Of a stretch of 64,000 bases of DNA, positions 17,999-26,453 are shown piece by piece. The position numbers and the translations under genes are program-made. This stretch comes from CAVVAY01 sp963746465 (GTDB lineage: Bacteria; Actinomycetota; Actinomycetes; JACCUZ01), in assembly GCA_963746465.1 (NCBI GenBank), contig CAVVAY010000007.1, positions 1-64,000 of the forward strand, read 5' to 3'. Position 1 is the first letter of the stretch, and every line of letters begins with the position of its first letter. Under the pieces are notes generated by a model. The model ran no database searches. It saw only the letters and a list, made by a program, of their open reading frames with translations, and was not told the DNA's origin.

Positions 17999-19434
17999 CA
18001 GGGGACCTCCTCGGTCGCGGTGTCGGCCAGCGTCCAGCGCGGACCGTTCGGGGTGTCCTCGACCAGGACGCCGGCTGCGGCCAGGGCGTCGCGCACCCGG
18101 TCGGCCGCGGCCCAGTCCTTGCGCGACCGTGCCTCGGCCCGCTCCTGCAGCGCGAGCGCCACCAGGCGGTCGACGACGCCGTGCAGGTCCGAGCTCGCCC
18201 CCGAGCCCGCCCAGGCCGGCGACAGCGGGTCGAGGCCGAGAACGTCGAGCATCGCGCGGGTCGACGACCAGGTCCCGCGCAGCGCGTCCGACGGTCCGTC
18301 CGCGAGCAGCTTGTTGCCCTCACGGATCACGCCCTGCAGCACCGCCAGGGCAGCGGGCACGGCGAGGTCGTCGTCCATCGCCTCGGTGAACTCGGCGCAG
18401 AGCATGCCGTCCGCCGGTCCGGCCTCGCCGCCGAGCACCTCGTGCGCCCGGCGTACGAAGCCCTCGATCCGGCCGAAGGCCGCAGCGGCCTCCTCGAGCG
18501 CCTCCCAGGAGAACTCGACGATCGAGCGGTAGTGCGAGGCCACCAGGTAGTAGCGCAGGTCGATCGGCCGCACCCGCTTGACGACCTCGGACACCAGCAT
18601 CGTGTTGCCGACCGACTTGCTCATCTTCGAGCCGCCGAGGTTGAGCATCGCGTTGTGCATCCACCAGCGCGCGAACGGCCGGCCGGCGGCCGTCGACTGG
18701 GCCAGCTCGTTCTCGTGGTGCGGGAAGCGCAGGTCCAGGCCGCCGCCGTGGATGTCGAACTCCGGCCCGAGGTACTTGCCGACCATCGCCGAGCACTCCA
18801 GGTGCCAGCCCGGCCGGCCGCGGCCCCACGGCGTCGGCCAGGAGGCGGTCTCCGGCTCGCCCGGCTTGTGGCCCTTCCAGAGCGCGAAGTCGCGCGGGTC
18901 CCGCTTGCCGCGCGGGTCGGCGTCCTCGGCGGCCGCCATGTCGTCGATCCGCTGGTTGGACAGCGCGCCGTACTCCGGCCACGACCGCACGTCGAAGTAC
19001 ACGTCGCCGGAGCCGTCATCGGCCGGATAGGCGTGGCCGCGCTCGATCAGCTCCCCCATCAGCTCGACCATCTCAGTGATGTGGCCGGTAGCCCGCGGCT
19101 CGTACGTCGGCGGCACGCACCCCAGCACGTCGTACGCCGCGTGCAGCGCGCGCTCGTTGGCATAGGCCAGCGCGAACCACTCGGTGCCCGCCTCGTCGGC
19201 CTTGACCAGGATCTTGTCGTCGATGTCGGTGACGTTGGCGATGATGCTGACCTCGAGGCCGGACCGCTCCAGCCAGCGCCGCAGGACGTCGAACACGACT
19301 TCCTTGCGGATGTGCCCGATGTGCGGCGCTCCCTGCACGGTGAGGCCGCAGTGGTAGATGCCGACCTTGCCCTCGACGAGCGGCACGAAGTCGCGCACCG
19401 AGCGGGTGGCGGTGTCGTACAGCCGGAAGGTCAC
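17998..19434 (-). CDS. cysS: Cysteinyl-tRNA synthetase
   Basis: A 478-residue class I synthetase that charges tRNA-Cys. CGLTVQGAPHIGHIRKE holds the first zinc Cys and the HIGH motif, and HGGGLDLRFPHHENE holds later zinc ligands. KMSKSVGNT near residue 270 is the KMSKS loop, and the DALR/anticodon part ends ALQERAEARSRKDWAAADRV. The full anticodon domain separates it from the mycothiol ligase MshC. TAACCT at 19442-19447, seven bases before the GTG, suggests a leaderless mRNA, so the longer frame upstream, which overlaps ispF, is not used. It overlaps rlmB by four bases. Its C-terminal segment resembles that of the fusion protein at 35968-37224. Confidence 0.96.
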   Translation of the reverse strand: MTFRLYDTATRSVRDFVPLVEGKVGIYHCGLTVQGAPHIGHIRKEVVFDVLRRWLERSGLEVSIIANVTDIDDKILVKADEAGTEWFALAYANERALHAAYDVLGCVPPTYEPRATGHITEMVELMGELIERGHAYPADDGSGDVYFDVRSWPEYGALSNQRIDDMAAAEDADPRGKRDPRDFALWKGHKPGEPETASWPTPWGRGRPGWHLECSAMVGKYLGPEFDIHGGGLDLRFPHHENELAQSTAAGRPFARWWMHNAMLNLGGSKMSKSVGNTMLVSEVVKRVRPIDLRYYLVASHYRSIVEFSWEALEEAAAAFGRIEGFVRRAHEVLGGEAGPADGMLCAEFTEAMDDDLAVPAALAVLQGVIREGNKLLADGPSDALRGTWSSTRAMLDVLGLDPLSPAWAGSGASSDLHGVVDRLVALALQERAEARSRKDWAAADRVRDALAAAGVLVEDTPNGPRWTLADTATEEVP

Positions 19435-19444
19435 CGGGCCAAGG

Positions 19445-19939
19445 TTACTGGCGGGGCCACGCGGCGTTGACCACCAGCGCGGAGGCGATCGCGGCGATGC
19501 CCTCGCCGCGACCGGTGAGGCCAAGGCCGTCGGTGGTGGTGGCCGCCACCGACACCGGGGCTCCGACCGCTGCGGAGAGCACCCGCTCCGCCTCGGCCCG
19601 CCGCGGGCCGATCTTCGGCCGGTTGCCCACCACCTGCACCGACACGTTGCCGATCTGGAAGCCGGCCTCGCGCACCAGCCGGGCCGCCTCGCTGAGCAGC
19701 TGGGTGCCGCTGGCGCCGGACCAGCGCGGGTCGTCGGTACCGAACACCGCCCCGAGGTCGCCGAGCCCGGCAGCGGCGAGCAGCGCGTCACACACGGCGT
19801 GCGCGGCGACGTCGCCGTCGCTGTGGCCCGCGCAGCCGGCGGGCTCGTCGGGGAAGTGCAGACCGGCGAGGTACATCGGCCGGCCGGCCACCAACGGGTG
19901 GACGTCGACGCCGGTGCCCACCCGGGGCAGCTCAGCCAC
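19445..19939 (-). CDS. ispF: 2-C-methyl-D-erythritol 2,4-cyclodiphosphate synthase
   Basis: A 164-residue enzyme of the MEP isoprenoid pathway; it cyclises CDP-methylerythritol phosphate to MEcPP with loss of CMP. RVGTGVDVHPL gives the metal Asp and His at about residues 11-13, CAGHSDGDVAAHAVCDALL the third metal ligand, and ATTTDGLGLTGRGEGIAA the closing active-site motif. It follows ispD with an eight-base overlap, so the two consecutive pathway enzymes are made together. Trimeric in known relatives. Confidence 0.96.
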   Translation of the reverse strand: MAELPRVGTGVDVHPLVAGRPMYLAGLHFPDEPAGCAGHSDGDVAAHAVCDALLAAAGLGDLGAVFGTDDPRWSGASGTQLLSEAARLVREAGFQIGNVSVQVVGNRPKIGPRRAEAERVLSAAVGAPVSVAATTTDGLGLTGRGEGIAAIASALVVNAAWPRQ

Positions 19940-20633
19940 GAGTGGCCCCCCGGCCGGCGAGGACCGCTTCGGCGAGCAGCAGGTCGATGGGTCGGGTCAC
20001 CTTGAAAGCGTCCTCGGCACCGGGGACGACGACCACCCGGCCGCCGTTCCGCTCTACGTGGCCGGCGTCGTCGGTCGCCTCGCCGGAGTCCGGGGCGTCG
20101 TACGCCGAGTCGAGCACCACCCGGCGGAAGCCCTGCGGGGTCTGAATCGCGCGCAGAGCCGACCGGTCGACGGTGGCCACCACCGCGCTCTCGGCGTCGA
20201 CCTGCTTGACCGTGTCGACCACCGGCAGCCCCGGCACCACGGCGTCCGCGCCGGCCTGGACCGCCGTGACCACGGCGTCGACCAGGGTGCCCGGCACCAG
20301 CGGCCGGGCGGCGTCGTGCACGAGGACGACCTGCACCGAGGCGGGCAGAACGGCCAGAGCACGTCGCACCGACTCGCTGCGACTGTTCCCGCCCTCCACG
20401 ACGACCAGCTCGGCGCCGTCGTGACTCGTGGCGAGCACGGCGCGCACCTCGTCGGCTCGTCCCGGCGGCACCGCGACCACGACCAGGCCGACCGGCGAGG
20501 CGGCCAGGGTGCGCACCGAGTGGGCCAGCATCGGCTCACCTCCGAGCAGGTGCAGCGCCTTGGCGATGCCGGTCCCGAGGCGCTCACCCCGCCCGGCCGC
20601 CGGCACGACGGCCGCGACCACCGGTGCGGTCAC
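19932..20633 (-). CDS. ispD: 2-C-methyl-D-erythritol 4-phosphate cytidylyltransferase
   Basis: A 233-residue nucleotidyltransferase that joins CTP and MEP. VVPAAGRGERLGTGIAKALH is the glycine-rich CTP-binding loop with the essential Arg and Lys, VLVHDAARPLVPGTLVD is the central motif, and ALRAIQTPQGFRR and EDAFKVTRPIDL complete the site. The GTG start at 20633 overlaps the stop of the PIN-TRAM gene (GTGA). It precedes ispF with overlap. The neighbouring genes carD, PIN-TRAM and cysS make this a conserved actinobacterial operon. Confidence 0.95.
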   Translation of the reverse strand: MTAPVVAAVVPAAGRGERLGTGIAKALHLLGGEPMLAHSVRTLAASPVGLVVVAVPPGRADEVRAVLATSHDGAELVVVEGGNSRSESVRRALAVLPASVQVVLVHDAARPLVPGTLVDAVVTAVQAGADAVVPGLPVVDTVKQVDAESAVVATVDRSALRAIQTPQGFRRVVLDSAYDAPDSGEATDDAGHVERNGGRVVVVPGAEDAFKVTRPIDLLLAEAVLAGRGATRG

Positions 20634-21721
20634 TGCTTCTCCGCAGCGGGTCGGGCGAACACCATCCGTCCGTTGGCCGTCGTGAGGACGCTGGTGACCC
20701 GCACCTGCGCCTCGTGGCCGACCTTGTCGCGAGACCGCTCGACGACGACCATCGTCCCGTCGTCCAGGTAGCCCACGGCCTGACCGTGCTCCTTGCCGGA
20801 CTTGATGAGCAGGACGCCGACCTCGTCGCCGGCCACGACCGGCGGGCGCAGGGCCATCGCCAGTGCGTGCAGGTTCATGACCCGGACGCCGGCCAGCGCC
20901 GCCACCCGCGCCAGGTTGGTGTCCAGGGTGAGCAGGGCGGCGCCGCGGTCCAGGCAGATGCGCACCAGCTTGGCGTCGACCTCGGCCACGTCGGGCATCT
21001 CCTCGTCGAGCACCTCGACGTCGACGCCGGCCTCGCGGCGCAGCGTCTCCAGGACCTCCAGGCCGCGGCGACCCTTGGCCCGCCGCTGGTCGTCGCCGGC
21101 GTCGGCCAGACCCTGCAGCTCCCCGAGCACGGGGGTCGGGACGAGCATCAGGCCGTGCACGAACCCGGCCCGGACGACGTCGAGGATGCGGCCGTCGATC
21201 GCGACCGAGGTGTCCAGCACCCGGGGCAGCGCCACGGCCGGCACCGGCCGGTCGGCCAGCCCGACGCGGTCCCCGAACATGCCGAGGACGGCCTCGCGCT
21301 TGGCGGTGCCCAGCCGGTAGCCGAGCATCCCGAGAGAGACCAGGACGAAGGCGAAGACCGGGAAGGTCAGCAGCGGGCGGTTGATCAGCAGCACCGGCCA
21401 GGTGACACCGGTGCCGACCAGGACCCCGATGACGGCGCCGACGACGCCGGCCACGATCTGCTCGGCGGACTTCTCCCGCAGGCCGACCTCCGCCGCCTTG
21501 ACCGCCGTGACGGTGCCCCGGCCCAGGACGCCGCCGAGCACGTAGCCCAGCGCCGAACCCAGCACCACACCGACACCGAGGACGCTGAGCGCTCCGAGGA
21601 CCGGCTCGCCGTCGTCGTCCACCAGGCCCGCGACGTAGTAGCCGAGCCCGGCGAAGAAGACCACCACGCACAGCCGCAGCAGCTCGACGACAGCGCTGGG
21701 CACGCGGCGCAGGCGGGGCAT
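20630..21721 (-). CDS. Membrane-anchored PIN and TRAM domain protein
   Basis: A 363-residue protein with three or four membrane spans in the first 135 residues (RLCVVVFFAGLGYYVAGLV, LSVLGVGVVLGSALGYVLGG, VAGVVGAVIGVLVGTGVTW, TFPVFAFVLVSLGMLGYRLG). Then follows a PIN ribonuclease domain at about 165-295 (RVLDTSVAIDGRILDVVRAG, TPVLGELQGLAD, VDAKLVRICLDRGAALLTLD, DTNLARVA) with the conserved acids. A TRAM RNA-binding domain ends the chain (AVGYLDDGTMVVVERSRDKV). Similar proteins are widespread in Actinobacteria and Bacillus (YacL type), but the RNA target is unknown. It is between carD and ispD on the same strand. Confidence 0.88.
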   Translation of the reverse strand: MPRLRRVPSAVVELLRLCVVVFFAGLGYYVAGLVDDDGEPVLGALSVLGVGVVLGSALGYVLGGVLGRGTVTAVKAAEVGLREKSAEQIVAGVVGAVIGVLVGTGVTWPVLLINRPLLTFPVFAFVLVSLGMLGYRLGTAKREAVLGMFGDRVGLADRPVPAVALPRVLDTSVAIDGRILDVVRAGFVHGLMLVPTPVLGELQGLADAGDDQRRAKGRRGLEVLETLRREAGVDVEVLDEEMPDVAEVDAKLVRICLDRGAALLTLDTNLARVAALAGVRVMNLHALAMALRPPVVAGDEVGVLLIKSGKEHGQAVGYLDDGTMVVVERSRDKVGHEAQVRVTSVLTTANGRMVFARPAAEKQ

Positions 21722-21818
21722 GGCGGAACCTCTCAGGCCGGGCGTGAAACGACTCGCGCCGCCGACCCTAGGGGGTCGACGGCGCGGGACGCTGCGGGGG
21801 GAGCCGCTGCGGCGAGCC

Positions 21819-22301
21819 TCAGGAGGCGAGGACCTCGTCCAGGATGGCTTCGGCCTTGTCCTCGTTGGTGTGCTCGGCCAGCGCCAGCTCGCTCACCAGG
21901 ATCTGCCGGGCCTTGGCCAGCATCCGCTTCTCGCCGGCGGACAGGCCGCGGTCCTTGTCGCGGCGCCACAGGTCGCGGACGACCTCGGCGACCTTGATCA
22001 CGTCACCGGACGCGAGCTTCTCGAGGTTCGCCTTGTAGCGACGCGACCAGTTGGTCGGCTCCTCGGTGTGCGGCGCGCGGAGCACCTCGAAGACCTTGTC
22101 GAGACCCTCCTGGCCGACGACGTCACGGACGCCCACCAGGTCGCAGTTCTCGGCAGGGACCCGGACGGTGAGGTCGCCCTGAGCGACCTTGAGGACCAGG
22201 TAGAGCTTGTCTTCACCCTTGATGGTGCGAGTCTCGATGGATTCGATGAGCGCAGCCCCGTGGTGGGGATAGACGACCGTTTCGCCGACCTTGAACGTCA
22301 T
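21819..22301 (-). CDS. carD: CarD-family RNA polymerase-binding regulator
   Basis: A 160-residue CarD protein. MTFKVGETVVYPHHGAALIE opens the RNA-polymerase-interacting Tudor-like domain (residues 1-60); the C-terminal helical DNA-binding part includes TNWSRRYKANLEKLASGDVI and GEKRMLAKARQILVSELALA, with the Trp that wedges at the -10 region (NWSRR). CarD stabilises open promoter complexes and is essential in mycobacteria. AGGGG about ten bases before the ATG at 22301 decides the start over upstream in-frame codons. It heads the run to rlmB, although a 97-base gap separates it from the PIN-TRAM gene. Confidence 0.96.
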   Translation of the reverse strand: MTFKVGETVVYPHHGAALIESIETRTIKGEDKLYLVLKVAQGDLTVRVPAENCDLVGVRDVVGQEGLDKVFEVLRAPHTEEPTNWSRRYKANLEKLASGDVIKVAEVVRDLWRRDKDRGLSAGEKRMLAKARQILVSELALAEHTNEDKAEAILDEVLAS

Positions 22302-22410
22302 ATGTGTCAGACCCCTTTCGCGGACCCCAGAATAACACGGTGACACGCATCACTCCGCCCGATCCCCGACCCGTTTGCGCAGGTCAGGGGCTTGACAGCG
22401 ACGCACCAGC

Positions 22411-23232
22411 GTGCTGTTGAAGGGGCTTGCGGGCTCGTCGCACCCGCTGCCGAGCCTGGCGGTGACCGTGCTCGCGACGGCCGTCTCGGCGGCCGCCGGA
22501 CGCTCCGCGGCGGGCTGCGTCCTGGTCGCTGCCGCCGTGCTCACCGGGCAGCTGTCGATCGGGTGGTGCAACGACCTGGTGGACCGCAGGCGCGACGTCG
22601 TGGCCGGCCGACGGGACAAGCCGCTGGCCACCGGGGCCGTCTCGCCGCGCGTCGTCGCCGTCGCGTGCGCGGTGTCCGCCGCGGCCTGCGTCCCGCTCTC
22701 GCTGGCCAGCGGGTGGCGGGCCGGGGTCGCCCACCTGGCGGGGGTGGCCGGGGGGTGGGCCTACGACCTCGGCGTCAAACGCACGGTGTGGTCCTGGCTG
22801 CCGTACGCCGCCAGCTTCGCGCTGCTCACTGCGTTCCTCACCCTGGGGTTGCCCGGGCACCCGGCCCCGCCGGCCTGGCTGCTGCTGGCCGGTGCCCTGC
22901 TCGGCACCGGTGCGCACTTCCTCAACGTGGTGCCCGACGTCGCGGCGGACCTGGCCGCCGGGGTGCGCGGGCTGCCGCAGCGGCTCGGTGCAGCGCGAGC
23001 CGCCGTGGTTGGTGCGGTCCTGCTGACCGCCGCCGCGCTGGTGGTGACCGTGGGCCCGGGGCAGCCGCCGTGGTGGGCCTGGGTCGGCTTCGGCGCCGCC
23101 ACCTGCTGCGCGGCGGGAGCCGCCGTCCTGGGCGTCCGCGGCCGGCCGGGGCGGGCGCCGTTCCTGCTCGCGGTCGGCACCGCCGTGCTCGCGGTCGCGC
23201 TGCTCGTCGCCCAGGCACCGGACCTCGGCTGA
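22411..23232 (+). CDS. UbiA-family prenyltransferase
   Basis: A 273-residue integral membrane protein with about eight hydrophobic spans. IGWCNDLVDRRRDVVAGRRD near residue 55 carries the first Asp-rich motif (NDxxD...D) and VVPDVAADLAAGVRGLPQRL near 175 the second (DxxxD), the two sites that bind the prenyl diphosphate through Mg2+. The acceptor is unknown; the quinone and heme enzymes are usually longer. It resembles the SCO3242-type transferases of actinobacteria as I remember them. The start is a GTG. It diverges from carD and is followed 22 bases later by a lipoprotein gene. Confidence 0.82.
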   Translation: MLLKGLAGSSHPLPSLAVTVLATAVSAAAGRSAAGCVLVAAAVLTGQLSIGWCNDLVDRRRDVVAGRRDKPLATGAVSPRVVAVACAVSAAACVPLSLASGWRAGVAHLAGVAGGWAYDLGVKRTVWSWLPYAASFALLTAFLTLGLPGHPAPPAWLLLAGALLGTGAHFLNVVPDVAADLAAGVRGLPQRLGAARAAVVGAVLLTAAALVVTVGPGQPPWWAWVGFGAATCCAAGAAVLGVRGRPGRAPFLLAVGTAVLAVALLVAQAPDLG

Positions 23233-23240
23233 GGAGTCGC

Positions 23241-23246
23241 TACGCT
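23241..23246 (+). promoter_or_regulatory. -10 box for the lipoprotein gene
   Basis: TACGCT lies eight bases before the GTG at 23255, consistent with a leaderless transcript separate from the ubiA-like gene. Confidence 0.45.
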
Positions 23247-23254
23247 TCCCGACC

Positions 23255-23767
23255 GTGGAGCACACTCGCCGAGCCCGAGCCCGCACTGCGGCCGCCACCG
23301 CCGTCAGCGCCGTCGCCGTCGCCGCGCTGCTCGCGGGCTGCGCCGCCGGCTTCGACGCCACGGCCGCCAAGCCCTACGCCCCCTCCGACGGCATCCTCGC
23401 GAACTCCGGCGACCTACGGGTGCAGAACGCCCTGGTCGTGGCCAGCGAGAGCGTCTCCAGCGGCGTCGTCATCGCGTCGATCAGCAACCGCGGGGACAGC
23501 GACGACGAGCTGACCGGGCTCACCAGCCCGGACGGCACGGTCGACCTCACCGGCGACGGCGCCCTGCCGGCGGGCTCGGCGGTCCGGCTCGGCTCCGACA
23601 CCGACCTGTCGGCGACGATCAGCGGGCTGACGGCGCTGCCCGGCGAGACCATCACCCTGCGGCTGACCTTCGCCCGGGCAGAGCCGCTGCGGATCAACAC
23701 CGTCGTGGTCCCCGCGCAGGGTGCCTACGAGTCGATCACTCCGGGACCGACGACCGAGTCCGAGTAG
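23255..23767 (+). CDS. Uncharacterised lipoprotein
   Basis: A 170-residue exported lipoprotein. An Arg-rich start (RRARAR) and hydrophobic core lead to the lipobox LLAGC with Cys near residue 29. The mature part is beta-rich (DLRVQNALVVASESVSSGVV, SISNRGDSDDELTGLTSPDG, ETITLRLTFARAEPLRINTV), a pattern like the cupredoxin-like copper chaperones of the DUF461 group, but it has no Met/His copper site, so I do not assign that. Similar lipoproteins lie near phoU/regX3 in related genomes as I recall. It is convergent with regX3, 28 bases away. Confidence 0.7.
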   Translation: MEHTRRARARTAAATAVSAVAVAALLAGCAAGFDATAAKPYAPSDGILANSGDLRVQNALVVASESVSSGVVIASISNRGDSDDELTGLTSPDGTVDLTGDGALPAGSAVRLGSDTDLSATISGLTALPGETITLRLTFARAEPLRINTVVVPAQGAYESITPGPTTESE

Positions 23768-23795
23768 CGCGGCCGCCGGGTGACGGCGTACCCGC

Positions 23796-24476
23796 TCAGG
23801 GTTCGAGCTTGTAGCCCAGGCCGCGCACCGTGACGATGTGCCGCGGGTTGCCCGGGTCCGGCTCGACCTTCGCGCGCAGCCGCTTCACGTGCACGTCGAG
23901 GGTCTTCGTGTCGCCGACGTAGTCCGACCCCCACACCCGGTCGATGAGCTGCCCGCGGGTGAGCACCCGGCCGGCGTTGCGCAGCAGCAGCTCGAGGAGC
24001 TCGAACTCCTTGAGCGGCATCGGCACCGGCTCGCCGCTGACGCTGACCACGTGCCGGTCGACGTCCATCCGGACCGGGCCGGCCTCCAGCGTCGCCGGCG
24101 AGAGGTCCTCGGGCTCGGCCAGCCGGCGCAGCACCGCGCGGATCCGCGCGACCAGCTCCCGCGCGGAGTACGGCTTGGTGACGTAGTCGTCGGCGCCCAG
24201 CTCGAGCCCGACGACCTTGTCGACCTCGCTGTCCTTGGCGGTCAGCATGATCACCGGTACGCCGGAACGCGCGCGCAGGCTCCGGAACACCTCGGTGCCG
24301 GACAGCCCCGGCAGCATCAGGTCGAGCAGCACCAGGTCGGCGCCGTGCCGCTCGAACTGCTCCAGGGCAGCCGGCCCGGTCTCGGCCAGGTCGACCTCGA
24401 AGCCCTCCCGGCTGAGCATGTAGGACAGCGCGTCGCGGAACGACTCCTCGTCCTCGACCACCAGGATCCTCGTCAC
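23796..24476 (-). CDS. regX3: Response regulator RegX3/PhoP type (phosphate control)
   Basis: A 226-residue OmpR/PhoB-class regulator. TRILVVEDEESF carries the acidic pocket, LVLLDLMLPG the phospho-acceptor Asp near residue 52, VIMLTAKD the Thr switch, and TKPYSARELVARI the conserved Lys. The winged helix follows at about 130-226 (LLLRNAGRVLTRGQLIDRVW, TLDVHVKRLRAKVEPDPGNP). Located next to a SenX3-type kinase and divergent phoU, it is the phosphate-starvation activator that should bind PHO boxes such as those at 25.7 and 55.6 kb. The GTG start at 24476 overlaps the senX3 stop (GTGA). Confidence 0.95.
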   Translation of the reverse strand: MTRILVVEDEESFRDALSYMLSREGFEVDLAETGPAALEQFERHGADLVLLDLMLPGLSGTEVFRSLRARSGVPVIMLTAKDSEVDKVVGLELGADDYVTKPYSARELVARIRAVLRRLAEPEDLSPATLEAGPVRMDVDRHVVSVSGEPVPMPLKEFELLELLLRNAGRVLTRGQLIDRVWGSDYVGDTKTLDVHVKRLRAKVEPDPGNPRHIVTVRGLGYKLEP

Positions 24477-25621
24477 GTGCGCCCTTCCGACCCGGCTGCG
24501 ACGGGGAGCCGCAGCGTGAACGTGGAGCCGGTGCCCTCGGCACTCCACACCGTCGCCTCGCCGCCGTGGCCGGCGGCCACGTGCTTGACGATCGACAGCC
24601 CGAGCCCGGTCCCGCCGGTGTCCCGCGACCGGGCCGAGTCGACCCGGTAGAACCGCTCGAAGATCCTGGCCCGCTCGGTCTCGGCGATGCCGGGACCCTC
24701 GTCGCTCACGCTGATCTCGGCGAGGTGGCCGTCGGCCCCGTCCGCCTCGGCGACCGACACCGCGACCCGGCTGCCCTCGGGGCCGTACCGGACGGCGTTG
24801 TCGACCAGGTTCCCCAGCGCGGTCACCAGCTGCCGGGAGTCGCCCATCACCTTGAGCCCGGGCACCCCACCGCAGACCAGCGCGACCCCGCGCGCCTCGG
24901 CGGTCAGCCGGCTGCGATCGACGGCGTCCGCGACGACGTCGTCCAGGCTGACCAGGGTGGGGGCCTCCAGCGGGTCGTGGCCCTGCAGCCGGGACAGCTC
25001 GATGACGTCCTGGACGAGCCGCACCAGCCGCTCCGACTCGTGCTGCATCCGGCCGGCGAACCGGCGTACCGCCTCGGGGTCGTCGGCGGCATCGGTCAGG
25101 GCCTCGGCGAGCAGGGACATCGCGCCGACGGGGGTCTTGAGCTCGTGGCTGACGTTGGCGACGAAGTCACGTCGGACGGCGTCCACCCGGCGGGCCTCGG
25201 TGCGGTCCTCGACCAGCGCCAGCACCAGCGTCGAGCCGAGCGGGGCGACCCGGGCCAGGACGCTGAGGGTCGAGGAGCCGAACGGTCCGCGCGGCAGCTC
25301 GAGCTCGGCCTCCCGGATCTCGCCGTCCCGACGGACCGCGTGGACCAGGCCGAGCAGCGCGTCCACGAGCAACCGGTCCTCGCGGACCAGACCCATCGAG
25401 TACGCCGTCGGGCTGGCGCGGATCACCCGGTCGCCGGCGTCCAGCACCACGGTGGAGGAGCGCAGCAGCGCGAGCACGTCGGACGCGCCGGACGGCAGCG
25501 TGGGAGGCGGGACGACGTCGAGAGCCCGCTGGTCGCGCTCGCTCGCCCGGAACGCCAGGACCGCACCGGCGCCGACGAGCACGCCGACGACGGCCGCCAG
25601 CCCGCTGAGCAACGCGTCCAC
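24473..25621 (-). CDS. senX3: Sensor histidine kinase SenX3/PhoR type
   Basis: A membrane kinase of about 382 residues. One or two N-terminal spans (LSGLAAVVGVLVGAGAVLAF) lead to a PAS-like domain (VVLDAGDRVIRASPTAYSMG), then DFVANVSHELKTPVGAMSLL with the phosphorylated His, and the ATP-binding domain (ALGNLVDNAVRYGPEGSRVA, VSDEGPGIAETERARIFERF, GTGLGLSIVKHVAAGHGGEA). It should phosphorylate RegX3 when phosphate is low, under restraint by PhoU and PstB. I place the start at GTG 25621, as in relatives that open with the membrane span; a longer frame to 25699 exists but would overlap the PHO-box region. Confidence 0.93.
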   Translation of the reverse strand: MDALLSGLAAVVGVLVGAGAVLAFRASERDQRALDVVPPPTLPSGASDVLALLRSSTVVLDAGDRVIRASPTAYSMGLVREDRLLVDALLGLVHAVRRDGEIREAELELPRGPFGSSTLSVLARVAPLGSTLVLALVEDRTEARRVDAVRRDFVANVSHELKTPVGAMSLLAEALTDAADDPEAVRRFAGRMQHESERLVRLVQDVIELSRLQGHDPLEAPTLVSLDDVVADAVDRSRLTAEARGVALVCGGVPGLKVMGDSRQLVTALGNLVDNAVRYGPEGSRVAVSVAEADGADGHLAEISVSDEGPGIAETERARIFERFYRVDSARSRDTGGTGLGLSIVKHVAAGHGGEATVWSAEGTGSTFTLRLPVAAGSEGRT

Positions 25622-25693
25622 GTCTTCGATGGTAGGTGCGCGTCGGACCCGATCGCCCCGCTGCGGACCGGGCCGGGCCAGGGTTGGGCTGCT

Positions 25694-25726
25694 GTTCACC
25701 TGCGCGAAGGCATCGGTTCATGCCCG
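25694..25726 (+). promoter_or_regulatory. PHO-box-like element between senX3 and phoU
   Basis: Two well-conserved 11-base units, GTTCACCTGCG (25694-25704) and GTTCATGCCCG (25716-25726), flank one degenerate unit, so they keep the exact 22-base phase of actinobacterial PhoP/RegX3 boxes. The site is in the divergent gap of senX3-regX3 and phoU, as expected for autoregulation. Confidence 0.65.
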
Positions 25727-25787
25727 GCTGGCACGCTGCGGCCGTCGACCACACGCTGCCCCCCGGGGTGACGACGAAGGGTGATCC

Positions 25788-26450
25788 ATGCGCGACGCGT
25801 ACCACGAGGAGCTGGACGCCCTCACCGGCCAGCTGGTCGAGATGACCCGGCTGGTGGGCTCGGCGATCAGCCGAGCGTCCACGGCACTGCTGGACGCCGA
25901 CCTCACGCTGGCCGAGAGCGTGATCGCGGCCGACGACGCGGTCGACGGCCTGCGCGACGACCTGGACGCCCGGGCCTTCGACCTGCTGGCCCGCCAGCAG
26001 CCGGTGGCCAGCGACCTGCGCATCATCGTCACCAGCCTGCGGATGAGCGGCGACCTGGAGCGGATGGGTGACCTCGCGCGGCACGTCGCACGGGTCGCCC
26101 GGCGCCGGTTCCCCGAGTCGGCAGTGCCGCCCGAGCTGCGCTCGACGATCGTCGAGATGAGCCAGATCGCGGAGCGGCTGGTGGCCAAGACCGGCAGCGT
26201 GATCGCCCGGCAGGACGTCGCCGCGGCACTCGAGCTGGAGCGGGACGACGACGAGATGGACACCCTGCACCGGCAGCTGTTCACCGAGCTGCTGGACAAG
26301 CAGTCACCGTTCGGCGTCGAGCAGGCCGTCGACGTCACCTCGATCGGTCGCTACTACGAGCGGTTCGCCGACCATGCCGTCTCGGTCGCCCGGCGGGTCG
26401 TCTACCTGGTCACCGGCGAGCTCCCGCAAGAGGTCGGCGAGCCCGCCTAG
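25788..26450 (+). CDS. phoU: Phosphate signalling protein PhoU
   Basis: A 220-residue all-helical protein with two similar three-helix bundles. YHEELDALTGQLVEMTRLVG opens the first, and RMSGDLERMGDLARHVARVA and SIGRYYERFADHAVSVARRV are the paired E/DxxxD metal-binding motifs of the two repeats. PhoU links the Pst transporter to the SenX3-type kinase and keeps the regulon off when phosphate is plentiful. It diverges from senX3-regX3 across a PHO-box-like site and is convergent with gpm, the two stops lying three bases apart. Confidence 0.95.
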   Translation: MRDAYHEELDALTGQLVEMTRLVGSAISRASTALLDADLTLAESVIAADDAVDGLRDDLDARAFDLLARQQPVASDLRIIVTSLRMSGDLERMGDLARHVARVARRRFPESAVPPELRSTIVEMSQIAERLVAKTGSVIARQDVAAALELERDDDEMDTLHRQLFTELLDKQSPFGVEQAVDVTSIGRYYERFADHAVSVARRVVYLVTGELPQEVGEPA

Positions 26451-26453
26451 CCG

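Noticed and set aside
23255..23767. PCuAC-type copper chaperone
   Set aside because: The fold pattern is similar but the Met/His copper motif is absent.
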